Shown: positions 26,852 to 35,551 of the stretch, piece after piece | Layout: the number at the start of each line of letters is the position of its first letter | How positions within the stretch are numbered: position 1 is the stretch's first letter | NCBI GenBank assembly: GCA_017308595.1 | Contig: JAFKER010000010.1 | Location: forward strand, 62,001 to 126,000 | Origin: Afipia sp. | GTDB lineage: Bacteria; Pseudomonadota; Alphaproteobacteria; Rhizobiales; Xanthobacteraceae | Direction: 5' to 3' | Length of the DNA stretch: 64,000 nt | Program-made: the position numbers and the translations under genes | The notes under the pieces: model-generated | What the model was told of the DNA's origin: nothing | The model's input: only the letters and a program-made list of their open reading frames with translations | The model's database searches: none

Positions 26852-29026
26852 TCAGCCCGGAGGCTTGGGACCCGGGCGCGCCGCCGGTGCCGGCCGTGGC
26901 GGTGGTGCCGGACGGGCCATTGGCGCGGGTCGCGGAGCCATTTGCGGACGCGGCTGGGCAGACGGCGGGCGCTGGAACTGCGGTCGCTGAACCTGCGGCT
27001 GCGGTCGTGGACCGGCATCCGGCCGTGATCCCGGCCTCTGGAACTGCGGCCGTTCCGGACGGCCCGGTCGCGCCGACGGCGGGGTCTGCGGTGCGGTGAC
27101 ACCCGGACGCGCCGTCGGCGCTCCCGAATTCGGGCCACCAGCGGGCGTGCGGTCGAATCGTCCGGGACGACCGCCCGGTCCGGGGCGCGCGCCCGGCTGG
27201 GCTCCCGGAGTCGGGCCGCTCGTATCAGGCGCAGGCAGCGCGCCCGGCAACGGACGCCCACCTGGTCGGCCATCCGGCCTTCCTCCCGGCCCCTGTCCCG
27301 GCAGCATATTCCCCGGACGGAGATTATTGCCCGGCGCGACACCCGCAGGCGCGCCCGGTCCTGGACGGCCACGCCCAGCCGCACCCGGCAACACACCCGC
27401 AGGTGCGCTTACGCGTCCCTGGCGAATGAGATTGCCCCGCCGCTCGGCCGATGGCGGCAATCCCGGCGCGAACGCCGGACGTGCGAGTCCCGCAGCACCG
27501 GGACCGCCCGGCCGCCTTCCTCCCGGCCCGAACTGGCCCCCGGGCTGAACACCCGGAGCGAGCGCTGATACAGGACGCCGGTTGATAACGTTGTTGATCA
27601 CGGTGGTGTTGTGGATGTTCGTGAACAGGAAGCGGTTCACCGGCGGACGCACGTACATCGGCGGCCGGATGAAGATCGGAATCGGGATGAACACCGGTTG
27701 CGGCAGATAATAGGCATCGTCGTAATAGTAAGGCGGATCGAGCACGACGAAATCCGGCGGCGGCGGCGGCAGGAAGAAGATCGGCGGCGGCGGCGGCGGC
27801 GCGAACGCGAACACCGGATCGTCGAACATCAGATACGGACGATCGACATACTCGTATTCGTATTCCGGCGGCGGCGGCACGTCATACGCATAAGCATCGA
27901 ACGCGGGCGGCGGCTCCAGTGCCGCAGCAATGTTGGCAAGTCTGCGGCGCGCATCAGCGGCGTGCGGTCCCTTGGGATAACGCTTCAAATAAGACCAGTA
28001 AGCCTGCTGGGTGTTGGCGCGATAAGTCTGCCGCCATGTGATCGCCTCGCGGCGTGCGGCGACGATCGCCCTCACCCGCTTCGCCATCGGATCGTCCGGG
28101 TACGCGGCGAGAAACGCTTCGTAGTCGGCGATGGTGTCGCGCTCGAGCGCTGCGGTATACGCATCCTGCGCACTGAAATCGCGAATGGGCTTCGAGCGCC
28201 CGGCGGCATCCTGATTGGCCTGCAACGGCGGGGCATCCGGGGCGCGGTCGAAGAACACGAAGTCGCCTTCGAGCTTCTGCGCATCCCACGGCACCTGTGC
28301 GCCCTTGGTCACGTCGTTCACGCGCAGCCGCGTGCGGTTGAATACTTCCGGCAGCGAGATGCCGCCGGTGCGGATCATTTCCGCCAGCGCCTGCGCATAA
28401 GGTCCGTAGTTGCCGGTCGGGCTCGGGGCGACTGTTCCCGGCGCAGCGTTGAACGCGACCAGACCCTTCGGCTCTGGTTCCATCAGCGCAAGACCACCAG
28501 CAAGCGGCTGACCTTCCTTGGCGAACGGAGAATTGTAGGCCGTGTCGAGCACGACGATGTTGGCCTTGAGCGGCAATGCCGACAGTTGCCGGATATAATC
28601 GCCGATGCGCAGGCCCTCCACCGGAACGTCGGTGTCACGCGTCATCGTGGCATCGACCGGCGCAAAGTAGTTTTCGCCCGCAAGCTGCAGGCCGTAACCG
28701 GAGAGGTAGATCATCGCGACGGTATCAGGACCTGCCTTCTGCGCTTTCTGGATGAAGTCGCGGAAGGTCTGGCGCAGCGTCTCGCCGTCGAGGTCCCGCG
28801 CGCCGACCACATCGAAGCCCGCCGCCTGCAATGTCTGCGCGATCAGGCCTGCGTCATTGGCGGCAGTCGCCAGCGGCGCGCTCGCGTAGTTGCCGTTGCC
28901 GATCACCAGCGCGATACGGCCCTGCTGGCCTTGCGGCGGTGGTGGGGTCTGCGCCTGAAGCGGAGTGATGGCAGCCGCCAAAACCAGCATTGCCGCGACG
29001 TTCAAAATCCTGATCATCCCGCGCAT
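26852..29026 (-). CDS. Exported caspase-fold (peptidase C14-like) protein with both catalytic residues lost
   Basis: The 724-residue protein starts with a signal peptide (MRGMIRILNVAAMLVLAAA, cleavage near residue 26), so it is probably periplasmic or secreted. Residues 37-250 have the caspase p20 fold: IALVIGNGNYASAPL, the helix with NDAGLIAQTLQAAGFDV, and MIYLSGYGLQLAGENYF. Active relatives have SGHG and DACR; here the histidine is Tyr111 and the cysteine is Ala163 in VLDTAYNSPF, so it should not be a protease. Residues 290-380 resemble a tetratricopeptide-like helical linker, followed by a very long proline- and glycine-rich tail with poly-proline runs. It lies 107 bases downstream of dnaE. 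The start at 29026 has GAGGA upstream. Confidence 0.85.
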   Translation of the reverse strand: MRGMIRILNVAAMLVLAAAITPLQAQTPPPPQGQQGRIALVIGNGNYASAPLATAANDAGLIAQTLQAAGFDVVGARDLDGETLRQTFRDFIQKAQKAGPDTVAMIYLSGYGLQLAGENYFAPVDATMTRDTDVPVEGLRIGDYIRQLSALPLKANIVVLDTAYNSPFAKEGQPLAGGLALMEPEPKGLVAFNAAPGTVAPSPTGNYGPYAQALAEMIRTGGISLPEVFNRTRLRVNDVTKGAQVPWDAQKLEGDFVFFDRAPDAPPLQANQDAAGRSKPIRDFSAQDAYTAALERDTIADYEAFLAAYPDDPMAKRVRAIVAARREAITWRQTYRANTQQAYWSYLKRYPKGPHAADARRRLANIAAALEPPPAFDAYAYDVPPPPEYEYEYVDRPYLMFDDPVFAFAPPPPPPIFFLPPPPPDFVVLDPPYYYDDAYYLPQPVFIPIPIFIRPPMYVRPPVNRFLFTNIHNTTVINNVINRRPVSALAPGVQPGGQFGPGGRRPGGPGAAGLARPAFAPGLPPSAERRGNLIRQGRVSAPAGVLPGAAGRGRPGPGAPAGVAPGNNLRPGNMLPGQGPGGRPDGRPGGRPLPGALPAPDTSGPTPGAQPGARPGPGGRPGRFDRTPAGGPNSGAPTARPGVTAPQTPPSARPGRPERPQFQRPGSRPDAGPRPQPQVQRPQFQRPPSAQPRPQMAPRPAPMARPAPPPRPAPAARPGPKPPG

Positions 29027-29133
29027 CCGACATATCCTCACATCAGCCCAACGGCCCACTAAGCCTCGGGCCACCTGAACATTGTTTGAACGAATGATAG
29101 TCGGAATAAGGCGGCGGGTCTGGCCGCCTTTCG

Positions 29134-32100
29134 TCACACCGTCTGCACGTCCACGACGCCCGACACGGCCTTGATGGCCCCGGCGATCTGCGGCGAGACC
29201 TTGAACTTGCCCGGCAGCTTCATTTCCACCTCGGTCTGCAGGTCGAGCATCATGATCAGCGTGACCTCGCCATCGCCGGCGGAAGGCCCGGCGGGCTTGG
29301 GGGCCTGAAACTTGGTGACGACAGGCGCAGCCTGATGACCTTCAAGCCGTTTCGCGATCGACTCCAGCGGCCTGTCATCCCGCACGAAGATGCGAAGACC
29401 CTTTTGGGTCTTGGCGGCGGCATCATCCAGCGGTTCCGCATGAAGGATCCGGGCACGCACGTCCTCGCCCTGCAACTCCGCCCCGATCTGCATCAAAACC
29501 GCCGAGCCCGGCTCCAGCACGTCGCGGTACTGCGCCAATCCTTCCGAGAACAGCACGGCCTCGAAATGGCCGGTCGGGTCCGACAGGCCGATGATGCCCA
29601 TCTTGTTGCCGGTCTTGGTCCGCCGCTCCATCCGCGACACCACCGTCGCGGCAACACGACCCGCAGTCGCGCCGGTTTTCACCGCACGGGAGAACTCGGT
29701 CCATGATTGCACGCGCAGGCGTTTAAGCGCGGTTGAATAATCGTCCAGTGGATGTCCCGACAGGAAGAATCCGATGGCGTCGTATTCGCGGCGCAGCCGG
29801 TCCGCCGGCAGCCATGGCTCAAGATTTGGAAGAACGATACTCGGCGCATCGGCCATGCCGCCGAACATGTCGTTCTGGCCGCTGGTCACGGCTTCATGGC
29901 TGCGCTGGCACGCGGCGATGATCGCATCGGCGCCAGCGAACACGCGGGCGCGGTTGCCGTCGAGACAGTCGAACGCGCCAGCAGCGGCAAGGCTTTCAAC
30001 GACGCGCTTGTTGATCGCGCGCGGACTGACCCGCGATGCAAAGTCGGCAAGCGAGGTAAAGGGCCGGTCGCCTCGCGCTTCCACGATCATCTCGACCGCC
30101 TGCTGACCGACACCCTTGAGTGCGGCAAGCGCATAATAAATCGTGTTGTCGCTGACCTCGAAAGTCGCTCCCGAGCGATTAACTGAAGGCGGTTCAACCT
30201 TGATGCCGAGGCGCTGCGCCTCCGCACGGAACTCGGACAGCTTGTCGGTGTTGTTCATGTCCAACGTCATCGACGCCGCGATGAACTCGACCGGATAATG
30301 CGCCTTCATGTAGGCGGTCTGGAACGACACCAGCGCATAGGCTGCGGCGTGACTCTTGTTGAAGCCGTAGTCCGCGAACTTCGCGAGCAGTTCGAAAATC
30401 GTTTCCGCCTGCCCTTTCGGCACGCTGTTTTTGGTCGCGCCCGCGACGAATATTTCGCGCTGCTTGTCCATTTCCGCGCGGATCTTCTTGCCCATCGCGC
30501 GGCGCAGCAGATCGGCGTCGCCGAGCGAGTAGCCCGCCATCACCTGCGCGATCTGCATCACCTGTTCCTGATAGATGATGACGCCGAAGGTCTCCTTCAG
30601 GATCGGCTCAAGCATCGGATGCATGTAGTCCGACTCTTCGTCGCCATGCTTGCGCGCGCAGTAAGTCGGGATGTTCGCCATCGGACCCGGGCGATAGAGA
30701 GCGACGAGCGCGATCAGGTCTTCCAGTCGATCCGGCCGCATATCGACCAGCGCGCGGCGCATGCCCTGACTTTCAACCTGGAACACGCCGACCACCTCGC
30801 CGCGCGCCAGCATTTCGTAGCTCTTCTTGTCGTCGAGCGGCAGATGCGCCAGATCGACATCGGTGTTGCGCTGCTTGAGCAGTTTCACCGCGACATCAAG
30901 AACGGTCAGCGTTTTCAGGCCGAGGAAGTCGAACTTCACAAGGCCCGCAGGCTCGACCCATTTCATGTTGAACTGGGTGACCGGCATGTCCGATTTCGGA
31001 TCGCGGTACATCGGCACGAGTTCAGAGAGCGGCCGGTCGCCGATCACGATGCCCGCGGCGTGGGTCGAGGCGTGGCGCGTCAGTCCTTCAAGGCGCTGCG
31101 CGATGTCGAAAGCGCGCGCGATCACGGGATCTTCGTCGCGAAAGGCCTGCAGCTTCGGCTCGCTTTCGATCGCCTTTGCCAGCGTCACGGGCGCCGCGGG
31201 ATTCTGCGGCACCAGCTTGGTGAGCCGGTCCACCTGCCCGTAAGGCATTTGCAAGACGCGGCCGACGTCGCGCAGCACGCCGCGTGCCTGCAACGTTCCG
31301 AAGGTGATGATCTGCCCGACCTGCTCGCGCCCATAGCGCTCTTGCACATAGCGGATCACCTCGCCGCGGCGGTCCTGACAGAAATCGATGTCGAAGTCCG
31401 GCATCGAGACGCGTTCCGGATTGAGGAAGCGCTCGAACAGCAGGCCGAAGCGGATCGGATCCAGGTCGGTGATGGTCAGTGCATAGGCGACCAGCGAGCC
31501 CGCGCCCGAACCGCGGCCCGGCCCCACCGGAATGCCGTGGTTCTTCGCCCATTTGATGAAGTCGGACACGATCAGGAAGTAGCCCGGATACTTCATGCGC
31601 GTGATGACGTCGATCTCGAACGCCAAACGCTTTGCGTAATCTTCTTCGGTCGTGCCGGGCGCGAGACCGTATTTCTGCAGACGCCACGCGAGGCCGTTCT
31701 CAGCCTGACGGCGCAATTCCTCGGCTTCGTCGTTCTCGCCGCCGGCCGCGTTGTCACCGCCCACCGTGAAGCGCGGCAGGATCGGCTTGCGGGTTCGCGG
31801 GCGATAGGCGCATCGCCTGGCGATCTCGACGGTGGACGCGAGGGCTTCCGGCAGATCGGCGAACAGCACGGCCATTTCAGCGCGTGTCTTGAAGCGATGG
31901 TCCGGCGTCAGCTGATCGCGGTCGGTTTCCGACACCAGCCGTCCGCCCGCAATGCAAAGCAGCGCATCGTGCGCCTCGTAATCGTCGGCGCTGGCGAAAT
32001 ACGGCTGATTGGTCGCGACCAGCGGCAGGCCCATGGCATAGGCCATATCAATCAGCGCGGATTCGCAACGGCGTTCGCTCTCAATGCCATGACGCTGCAA

Positions 32101-32655
32101 CTCGATATAAAGCCGGTCGCCGAACAGCTTCGCTAAAATGTCGCAACGTGTCTGCGCCAGTGCAGGCTGATCCGCATTGATGGCCTGAGCGATCGGACCT
32201 TCAGGACCGCCGGTGAGCGCGATCAGACCGCCCGTCTCGCCTTCCAGCCAGTCGATCTTGATGTGCGGAGCATGATTCACCGGCGTCTCATGGAACGCGC
32301 GGGAGTTGAGCTTCATCAGGCTGCGGTAGCCGTCCTCATTGGTCGCCAAGAGAACGAGCCGCGCCGGTGCAAGCGCATTACGCGCCGCCGGGTCCTGATC
32401 GCCGAAATCGACCGCCATGGCGCAGCCGGTAATCGGCTGGATGCCGTAGCCCGCAACCTTGTCGGAAAACTCCAGCGCGCCGAACATGTTGTCATTGTCG
32501 GTCAGCGCCAGCGCAGGCTGATGGTCCGCCTTGGCCAGTTCCACCAGCTTGGTGATGGTGATCGAACCCTGCAGTAGCGAATAGGCCGAATGAACGTGCA
32601 GATGGATGAAACCGGGGTCGAGCGCTGACGATTTCGGCGAAATGGTTCTGGACAT
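29134..32655 (-). CDS. dnaE: DNA polymerase III alpha subunit
   Basis: DnaE is the replicative polymerase catalytic subunit. The 1173-residue protein has an N-terminal PHP domain (FIHLHVHSAYSLLQGSIT at residues 17-34, followed by ALTDNDNMFGALEF), the polymerase palm with the catalytic PDFDIDF segment near residue 420, the fingers and thumb, a tandem HhH region, and a C-terminal OB fold (GRVAATVVSRMERRTKTGNK). The PHP metal residues look partly intact. The gene reads leftward into the caspase-like gene; upstream in the same direction lies the 32-residue membrane protein with an SOS box. Confidence 0.98.
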   Translation of the reverse strand: MSRTISPKSSALDPGFIHLHVHSAYSLLQGSITITKLVELAKADHQPALALTDNDNMFGALEFSDKVAGYGIQPITGCAMAVDFGDQDPAARNALAPARLVLLATNEDGYRSLMKLNSRAFHETPVNHAPHIKIDWLEGETGGLIALTGGPEGPIAQAINADQPALAQTRCDILAKLFGDRLYIELQRHGIESERRCESALIDMAYAMGLPLVATNQPYFASADDYEAHDALLCIAGGRLVSETDRDQLTPDHRFKTRAEMAVLFADLPEALASTVEIARRCAYRPRTRKPILPRFTVGGDNAAGGENDEAEELRRQAENGLAWRLQKYGLAPGTTEEDYAKRLAFEIDVITRMKYPGYFLIVSDFIKWAKNHGIPVGPGRGSGAGSLVAYALTITDLDPIRFGLLFERFLNPERVSMPDFDIDFCQDRRGEVIRYVQERYGREQVGQIITFGTLQARGVLRDVGRVLQMPYGQVDRLTKLVPQNPAAPVTLAKAIESEPKLQAFRDEDPVIARAFDIAQRLEGLTRHASTHAAGIVIGDRPLSELVPMYRDPKSDMPVTQFNMKWVEPAGLVKFDFLGLKTLTVLDVAVKLLKQRNTDVDLAHLPLDDKKSYEMLARGEVVGVFQVESQGMRRALVDMRPDRLEDLIALVALYRPGPMANIPTYCARKHGDEESDYMHPMLEPILKETFGVIIYQEQVMQIAQVMAGYSLGDADLLRRAMGKKIRAEMDKQREIFVAGATKNSVPKGQAETIFELLAKFADYGFNKSHAAAYALVSFQTAYMKAHYPVEFIAASMTLDMNNTDKLSEFRAEAQRLGIKVEPPSVNRSGATFEVSDNTIYYALAALKGVGQQAVEMIVEARGDRPFTSLADFASRVSPRAINKRVVESLAAAGAFDCLDGNRARVFAGADAIIAACQRSHEAVTSGQNDMFGGMADAPSIVLPNLEPWLPADRLRREYDAIGFFLSGHPLDDYSTALKRLRVQSWTEFSRAVKTGATAGRVAATVVSRMERRTKTGNKMGIIGLSDPTGHFEAVLFSEGLAQYRDVLEPGSAVLMQIGAELQGEDVRARILHAEPLDDAAAKTQKGLRIFVRDDRPLESIAKRLEGHQAAPVVTKFQAPKPAGPSAGDGEVTLIMMLDLQTEVEMKLPGKFKVSPQIAGAIKAVSGVVDVQTV

Positions 32656-32815
32656 GCGGACCCTGGCAACCTTCGCAACAATTCACCGGCGCGATGAACC
32701 TTTTGCGATGACGGAACGACTCATGGAGGTCGATGGTGGTGCCTTGTACAACAGGTGTCCATGCGGCTGACGCGGACCCGCTGATCTATCTCGGGTCCAT
32801 CATCGTTTTCCCCAG

Positions 32816-32834
32816 CCTCGGGATGTTCCCGAGG
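32816..32834. terminator. Stem-loop between the micro-membrane protein gene and dnaE
   Basis: CCTCGGG-ATGTT-CCCGAGG is a perfect 7-base stem with a 5-base loop, 13 bases after the stop codon of the small gene. No T-tract follows on either strand, so it may only be an RNA-stabilising or partial termination structure. Confidence 0.35.
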
Positions 32835-32846
32835 CCGGTCCCGTCA

Positions 32847-32945
32847 CTACATCTGAGGAATGACCTGCGCCCAAATCGCGATCATTCCGACAAACAAGAT
32901 AACCGAGGTCAGCGCAGCAGCTTCTTCAACGAATGTCTTCAACAT
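32847..32945 (-). CDS. 32-residue single-helix membrane protein, probably LexA-controlled
   Basis: A tiny gene with a strong ribosome binding site: AGGGAG seven bases before the ATG at 32945. The product is MLKTFVEEAAAL followed by TSVILFVGMIAIWAQVIPQM: a charged N-terminus (K3, E7, E8) and one membrane helix (about residues 11-29), with no charge after it. An exact SOS operator, GAACAAAAAAGGAAC, lies 56-70 bases upstream on the same strand. By analogy with SidA, the 29-residue SOS-induced inner-membrane division inhibitor of Caulobacter, it may act on the divisome after DNA damage, but there is no recognisable sequence identity that I can show. It reads toward dnaE, 191 bases away. Confidence 0.7.
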   Translation of the reverse strand: MLKTFVEEAAALTSVILFVGMIAIWAQVIPQM

Positions 32946-33000
32946 GACCGAACTCCCTATCGATGCTCTAGCGACTCTATGAGAACGTAATAGGAACATT

Positions 33001-33015
33001 GTTCCTTTTTTGTTC
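33001..33015 (-). promoter_or_regulatory. Candidate LexA SOS box upstream of the 32-residue membrane protein
   Basis: The plus strand reads GTTCCTTTTTTGTTC, so the minus strand is GAACAAAAAAGGAAC: two GAAC half-sites with exactly 7 bases between, the same pattern as the box before lexA. The downstream half-site extends into a palindrome GGAACAATGTTCC. It lies 56-70 bases before the ATG on the strand of the small gene, where a repressor would cover the promoter. Confidence 0.7.
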
Positions 33016-33200
33016 TTCAAGTCAAGCACCGGAAATTCCACCTCGGAGGCAAGCTCCGGCCAATGCTAACGAAACGTAAACAGCCCGCGATATGGGCAAA
33101 TCCATCAACAGCCCCGCAGGAACGTGAGTTGACGGACGCTGTTAAAAACGATCTGGCTTCAACAGTTTAAGTTTCCGGGACGACCCGGCAGGAGATCACA

Positions 33201-33470
33201 ATGCGCAATCTGTTTTTCGCCCTTGCGGTGCTTGGCACCGGTTTCGCCGTCCAGTCCGCTCCGGCACAGGCCGGCGGAAACTATCCGTTCTGTCTGCAGG
33301 GCCGTGACATCGCCACCGGCCAGGGCGACTGCCGCTTCGCGACCTATCAGCAATGCCAGGCAACCGCCGCAGGCACCTATGCGGGCTGCTACGCCAATCC
33401 GTACTACGCCTATAGCGACGATGAGCCGGTCTATCAGCCGCGCCGCCGCGTACAGCGCTCGTACTACTAA
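33201..33470 (+). CDS. DUF3551 family small secreted protein
   Basis: An 89-residue exported protein with a signal peptide (MRNLFFALAVLGTGFAVQS, cleavage near APAQA-GG) and four cysteines at 31, 44, 52 and 63 in the DUF3551 pattern YPFC...GDCRFATYQQCQATAAGTYAGC, probably two disulfides in the periplasm. The C-terminus is tyrosine- and arginine-rich. The family is abundant and lineage-specific in Bradyrhizobiaceae and has no known function. AGGAG six bases before the ATG supports the start. It is convergent with lolD. Confidence 0.85.
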   Translation: MRNLFFALAVLGTGFAVQSAPAQAGGNYPFCLQGRDIATGQGDCRFATYQQCQATAAGTYAGCYANPYYAYSDDEPVYQPRRRVQRSYY

Positions 33471-33480
33471 GACGAAACGC

Positions 33481-34191
33481 TCAGTCCAGCTCCACGACGT
33501 GACCGTTCTGGAGCGAAACACGCCGGTCCATCCGGGCCGCCAGGTCCATGTTATGCGTCGCGATCAGCATCGCGACGCGCGTGGCCCGCACCAGTTGATT
33601 CAGCGCCTTGAAGACATGCTCGGCGGTGTCCGGATCAAGATTGCCGGTCGGCTCGTCCGCCAGCAGGATGCGCGGCGCATTGGCCACCGCGCGCGCGATC
33701 GCAACCCGCTGCTGCTCGCCGCCGGATAATTCCGCAGGCCGATGGGTGATGCGCTCGGCAAGCCCGAGATAGGCCAAGATTTCCTGCGACCGCTTGACGG
33801 TTTCCTTTTTCGGCAAGCCGCGGATCATCTGCGGCAGCATCACGTTCTCAAGCGCCGAGAATTCCGGCAGCAGGCGGTGCGACTGGTAGACGAAACCGAT
33901 GTCGGTGCGGCGAATCTGCGTGCGCTCGACATCGGACAATCCCGACGTCGCTGTGCCGCCGACATAGACCTCGCCTTCGTCGGCCTGTTCCAGCAGGCCC
34001 GCGATATGCAGAAGCGTCGACTTGCCGGTGCCTGACGGGGCGACCAGCGCGACCGATTGCCCTTCCCACAGCGCCAGATTGGCACCATCGAGAATGGTCA
34101 GGGTCGCTTCGCCCTGTTTGTAACGTCTGCGGACGTCGTGCAGATACACGACCGGAACGCCATTTTCCCCCTGCTCCATCGGTGTGCTCAC
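33481..34191 (-). CDS. lolD: Lipoprotein-releasing ABC transporter ATP-binding protein
   Basis: LolD powers extraction of outer-membrane lipoproteins from the inner membrane for transfer to LolA. It has Walker [10 protein letters not shown], the LolD-type Q-loop region [24 protein letters not shown], the ABC signature LSGGEQQR, Walker [13 protein letters not shown] and the H-loop THN. The GTG at 34191 overlaps the lolC stop (GTGA) and has GAGG five bases upstream, giving 236 residues; an ATG at 34179 is an alternative start that fits homologues equally well. Confidence 0.95.
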   Translation of the reverse strand: MSTPMEQGENGVPVVYLHDVRRRYKQGEATLTILDGANLALWEGQSVALVAPSGTGKSTLLHIAGLLEQADEGEVYVGGTATSGLSDVERTQIRRTDIGFVYQSHRLLPEFSALENVMLPQMIRGLPKKETVKRSQEILAYLGLAERITHRPAELSGGEQQRVAIARAVANAPRILLADEPTGNLDPDTAEHVFKALNQLVRATRVAMLIATHNMDLAARMDRRVSLQNGHVVELD

Positions 34192-35456
34192 TCGTACCTC
34201 AGAGCTTCGATGGGATCGAGGCGCGCCGCGCGCCACGACGGATACAGCGTCGCCAGAAACGATAACGTCAGCGCCATGATCACGACCGCCGTGGTTTCTC
34301 CGACATCGACTTCAGCCGGAAGCTTGGACAGGAAATAGAGTTCGGGCGAGAACAGTTCGGTATTGGTCAACCACGAGATGAACTGGCGGATGCTTTCGAT
34401 ATTGAGACAGACCAGCAGCCCGAGCAGGAAACCGACCAGCGTTCCGACCACGCCGATGGCCGCCCCGGTAATCAGGAACACCCGCATCACCGATCCCTGC
34501 GAGGCGCCCATGGTGCGCAGGATGGCGATGTCCTGTCCCTTGTCCTTCACCAGCATGATCAGGCCCGAGACGATATTGAGCGCCGCCACCAGAACAATGA
34601 GGGTCAGGATCAGGAACATCACGTTGCGCTCGACCTGGAGCGCATTGAAGAATGTCGAATTGCGCTGCCGCCAGTCCACGAGAAAAATCGGCCGTTGCGC
34701 CGCCTCGGTCACCGACTTGCGGTAGACATCGATCTTGTCCGGATTGACCGTATAGACCTCGATGGCCGTCACATCGTTGGCGCGGTTGAAATAGGCCTGC
34801 GCCTCGGCCAGCGGCATGAACACGAACGAAGCGTCGTATTCGGACATGCCGATCTCGAATACCGCTGCGACCTTGTATGGCTTGATCCGCGGAGTGGTGC
34901 CCATCGGCGTCACCGCGCCGCGTGGCGCAACCAGCGTGATGCTGTCACCGGCCCGCAGCGAGAGCTGATCGGCGAGACGGCGGCCGATCGCGACGCCCTG
35001 TCCCTCGTCGAATCCTTCGAGGGTGCCTTGCTTGATGTTCTTGGCAATTGACGTGACGGCGTTCAGATCCTGCGCACGGATGCCGCGCACGAACACACCC
35101 GACGCATTGAACGGCGAGGATGCCAGCGCCTGCCCGTCAACCACCGGGGCCGCAAGCCTGATCCCATCAACCTTGCTGATCCGCTCGGCGACCTCCTTCC
35201 AGTCGGTCAAAGGCGATTCCAGCGGCTGCACAACGACATGGCCGTTCAGGCCGAGAATCTTGTCGAGCAATTCCTTGCGGAAGCCGTTCATCACCGCCAT
35301 CACGATGATGAGGGTCGCCACGCCGAGCATGATGCCGAGAAAGGAGAAACCGGCGATGACCGAAATGAACCCTTCTTTCCGCCGCGCCCGCAGATAGCGG
35401 GACGACAGCATCCATTCGAATGGCGCGAAAGGTGGGGTCCGAACTGGCTCGCTCAT
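34188..35456 (-). CDS. lolC: Lipoprotein-releasing ABC transporter permease (LolC/LolE family)
   Basis: The membrane partner of LolD. The 422-residue protein has the MacB/LolE layout: a first helix ([23 protein letters not shown]) near residue 35, a periplasmic domain (about residues 70-270) and three C-terminal helices with an FtsX domain. Only one permease gene is present next to lolD, so the complex here may be a homodimer as in LolF-type systems; a second permease elsewhere cannot be excluded. It lies 95 bases downstream of proS. Confidence 0.94.
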   Translation of the reverse strand: MSEPVRTPPFAPFEWMLSSRYLRARRKEGFISVIAGFSFLGIMLGVATLIIVMAVMNGFRKELLDKILGLNGHVVVQPLESPLTDWKEVAERISKVDGIRLAAPVVDGQALASSPFNASGVFVRGIRAQDLNAVTSIAKNIKQGTLEGFDEGQGVAIGRRLADQLSLRAGDSITLVAPRGAVTPMGTTPRIKPYKVAAVFEIGMSEYDASFVFMPLAEAQAYFNRANDVTAIEVYTVNPDKIDVYRKSVTEAAQRPIFLVDWRQRNSTFFNALQVERNVMFLILTLIVLVAALNIVSGLIMLVKDKGQDIAILRTMGASQGSVMRVFLITGAAIGVVGTLVGFLLGLLVCLNIESIRQFISWLTNTELFSPELYFLSKLPAEVDVGETTAVVIMALTLSFLATLYPSWRAARLDPIEALRYE

Positions 35457-35551
35457 GTCTGTTCCATGGTCCGGATTTTCACACGAATCGGGCTAATTCT
35501 AGTCGCGGCCCGCAGCGACCGCGACCTTACCAAACATTATTCAGTGGACGA

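Noticed and set aside
27020-27900. Repeat-rich region of the caspase-like gene taken as a CRISPR or tandem repeat array
   Set aside because: The repeated GC-rich motifs encode a proline/glycine-rich protein tail in one open frame, with irregular spacing and no conserved direct repeat.
32991-33004. Palindrome GGAACATTGTTCC read as a Bacillus-type LexA (GAAC-N4-GTTC) site
   Set aside because: The spacing between GAAC and GTTC is 3, not 4, and the organism is an alphaproteobacterium whose lexA carries the GAAC-N7-GAAC form; the direct repeat at 33001-33015 explains the site better.
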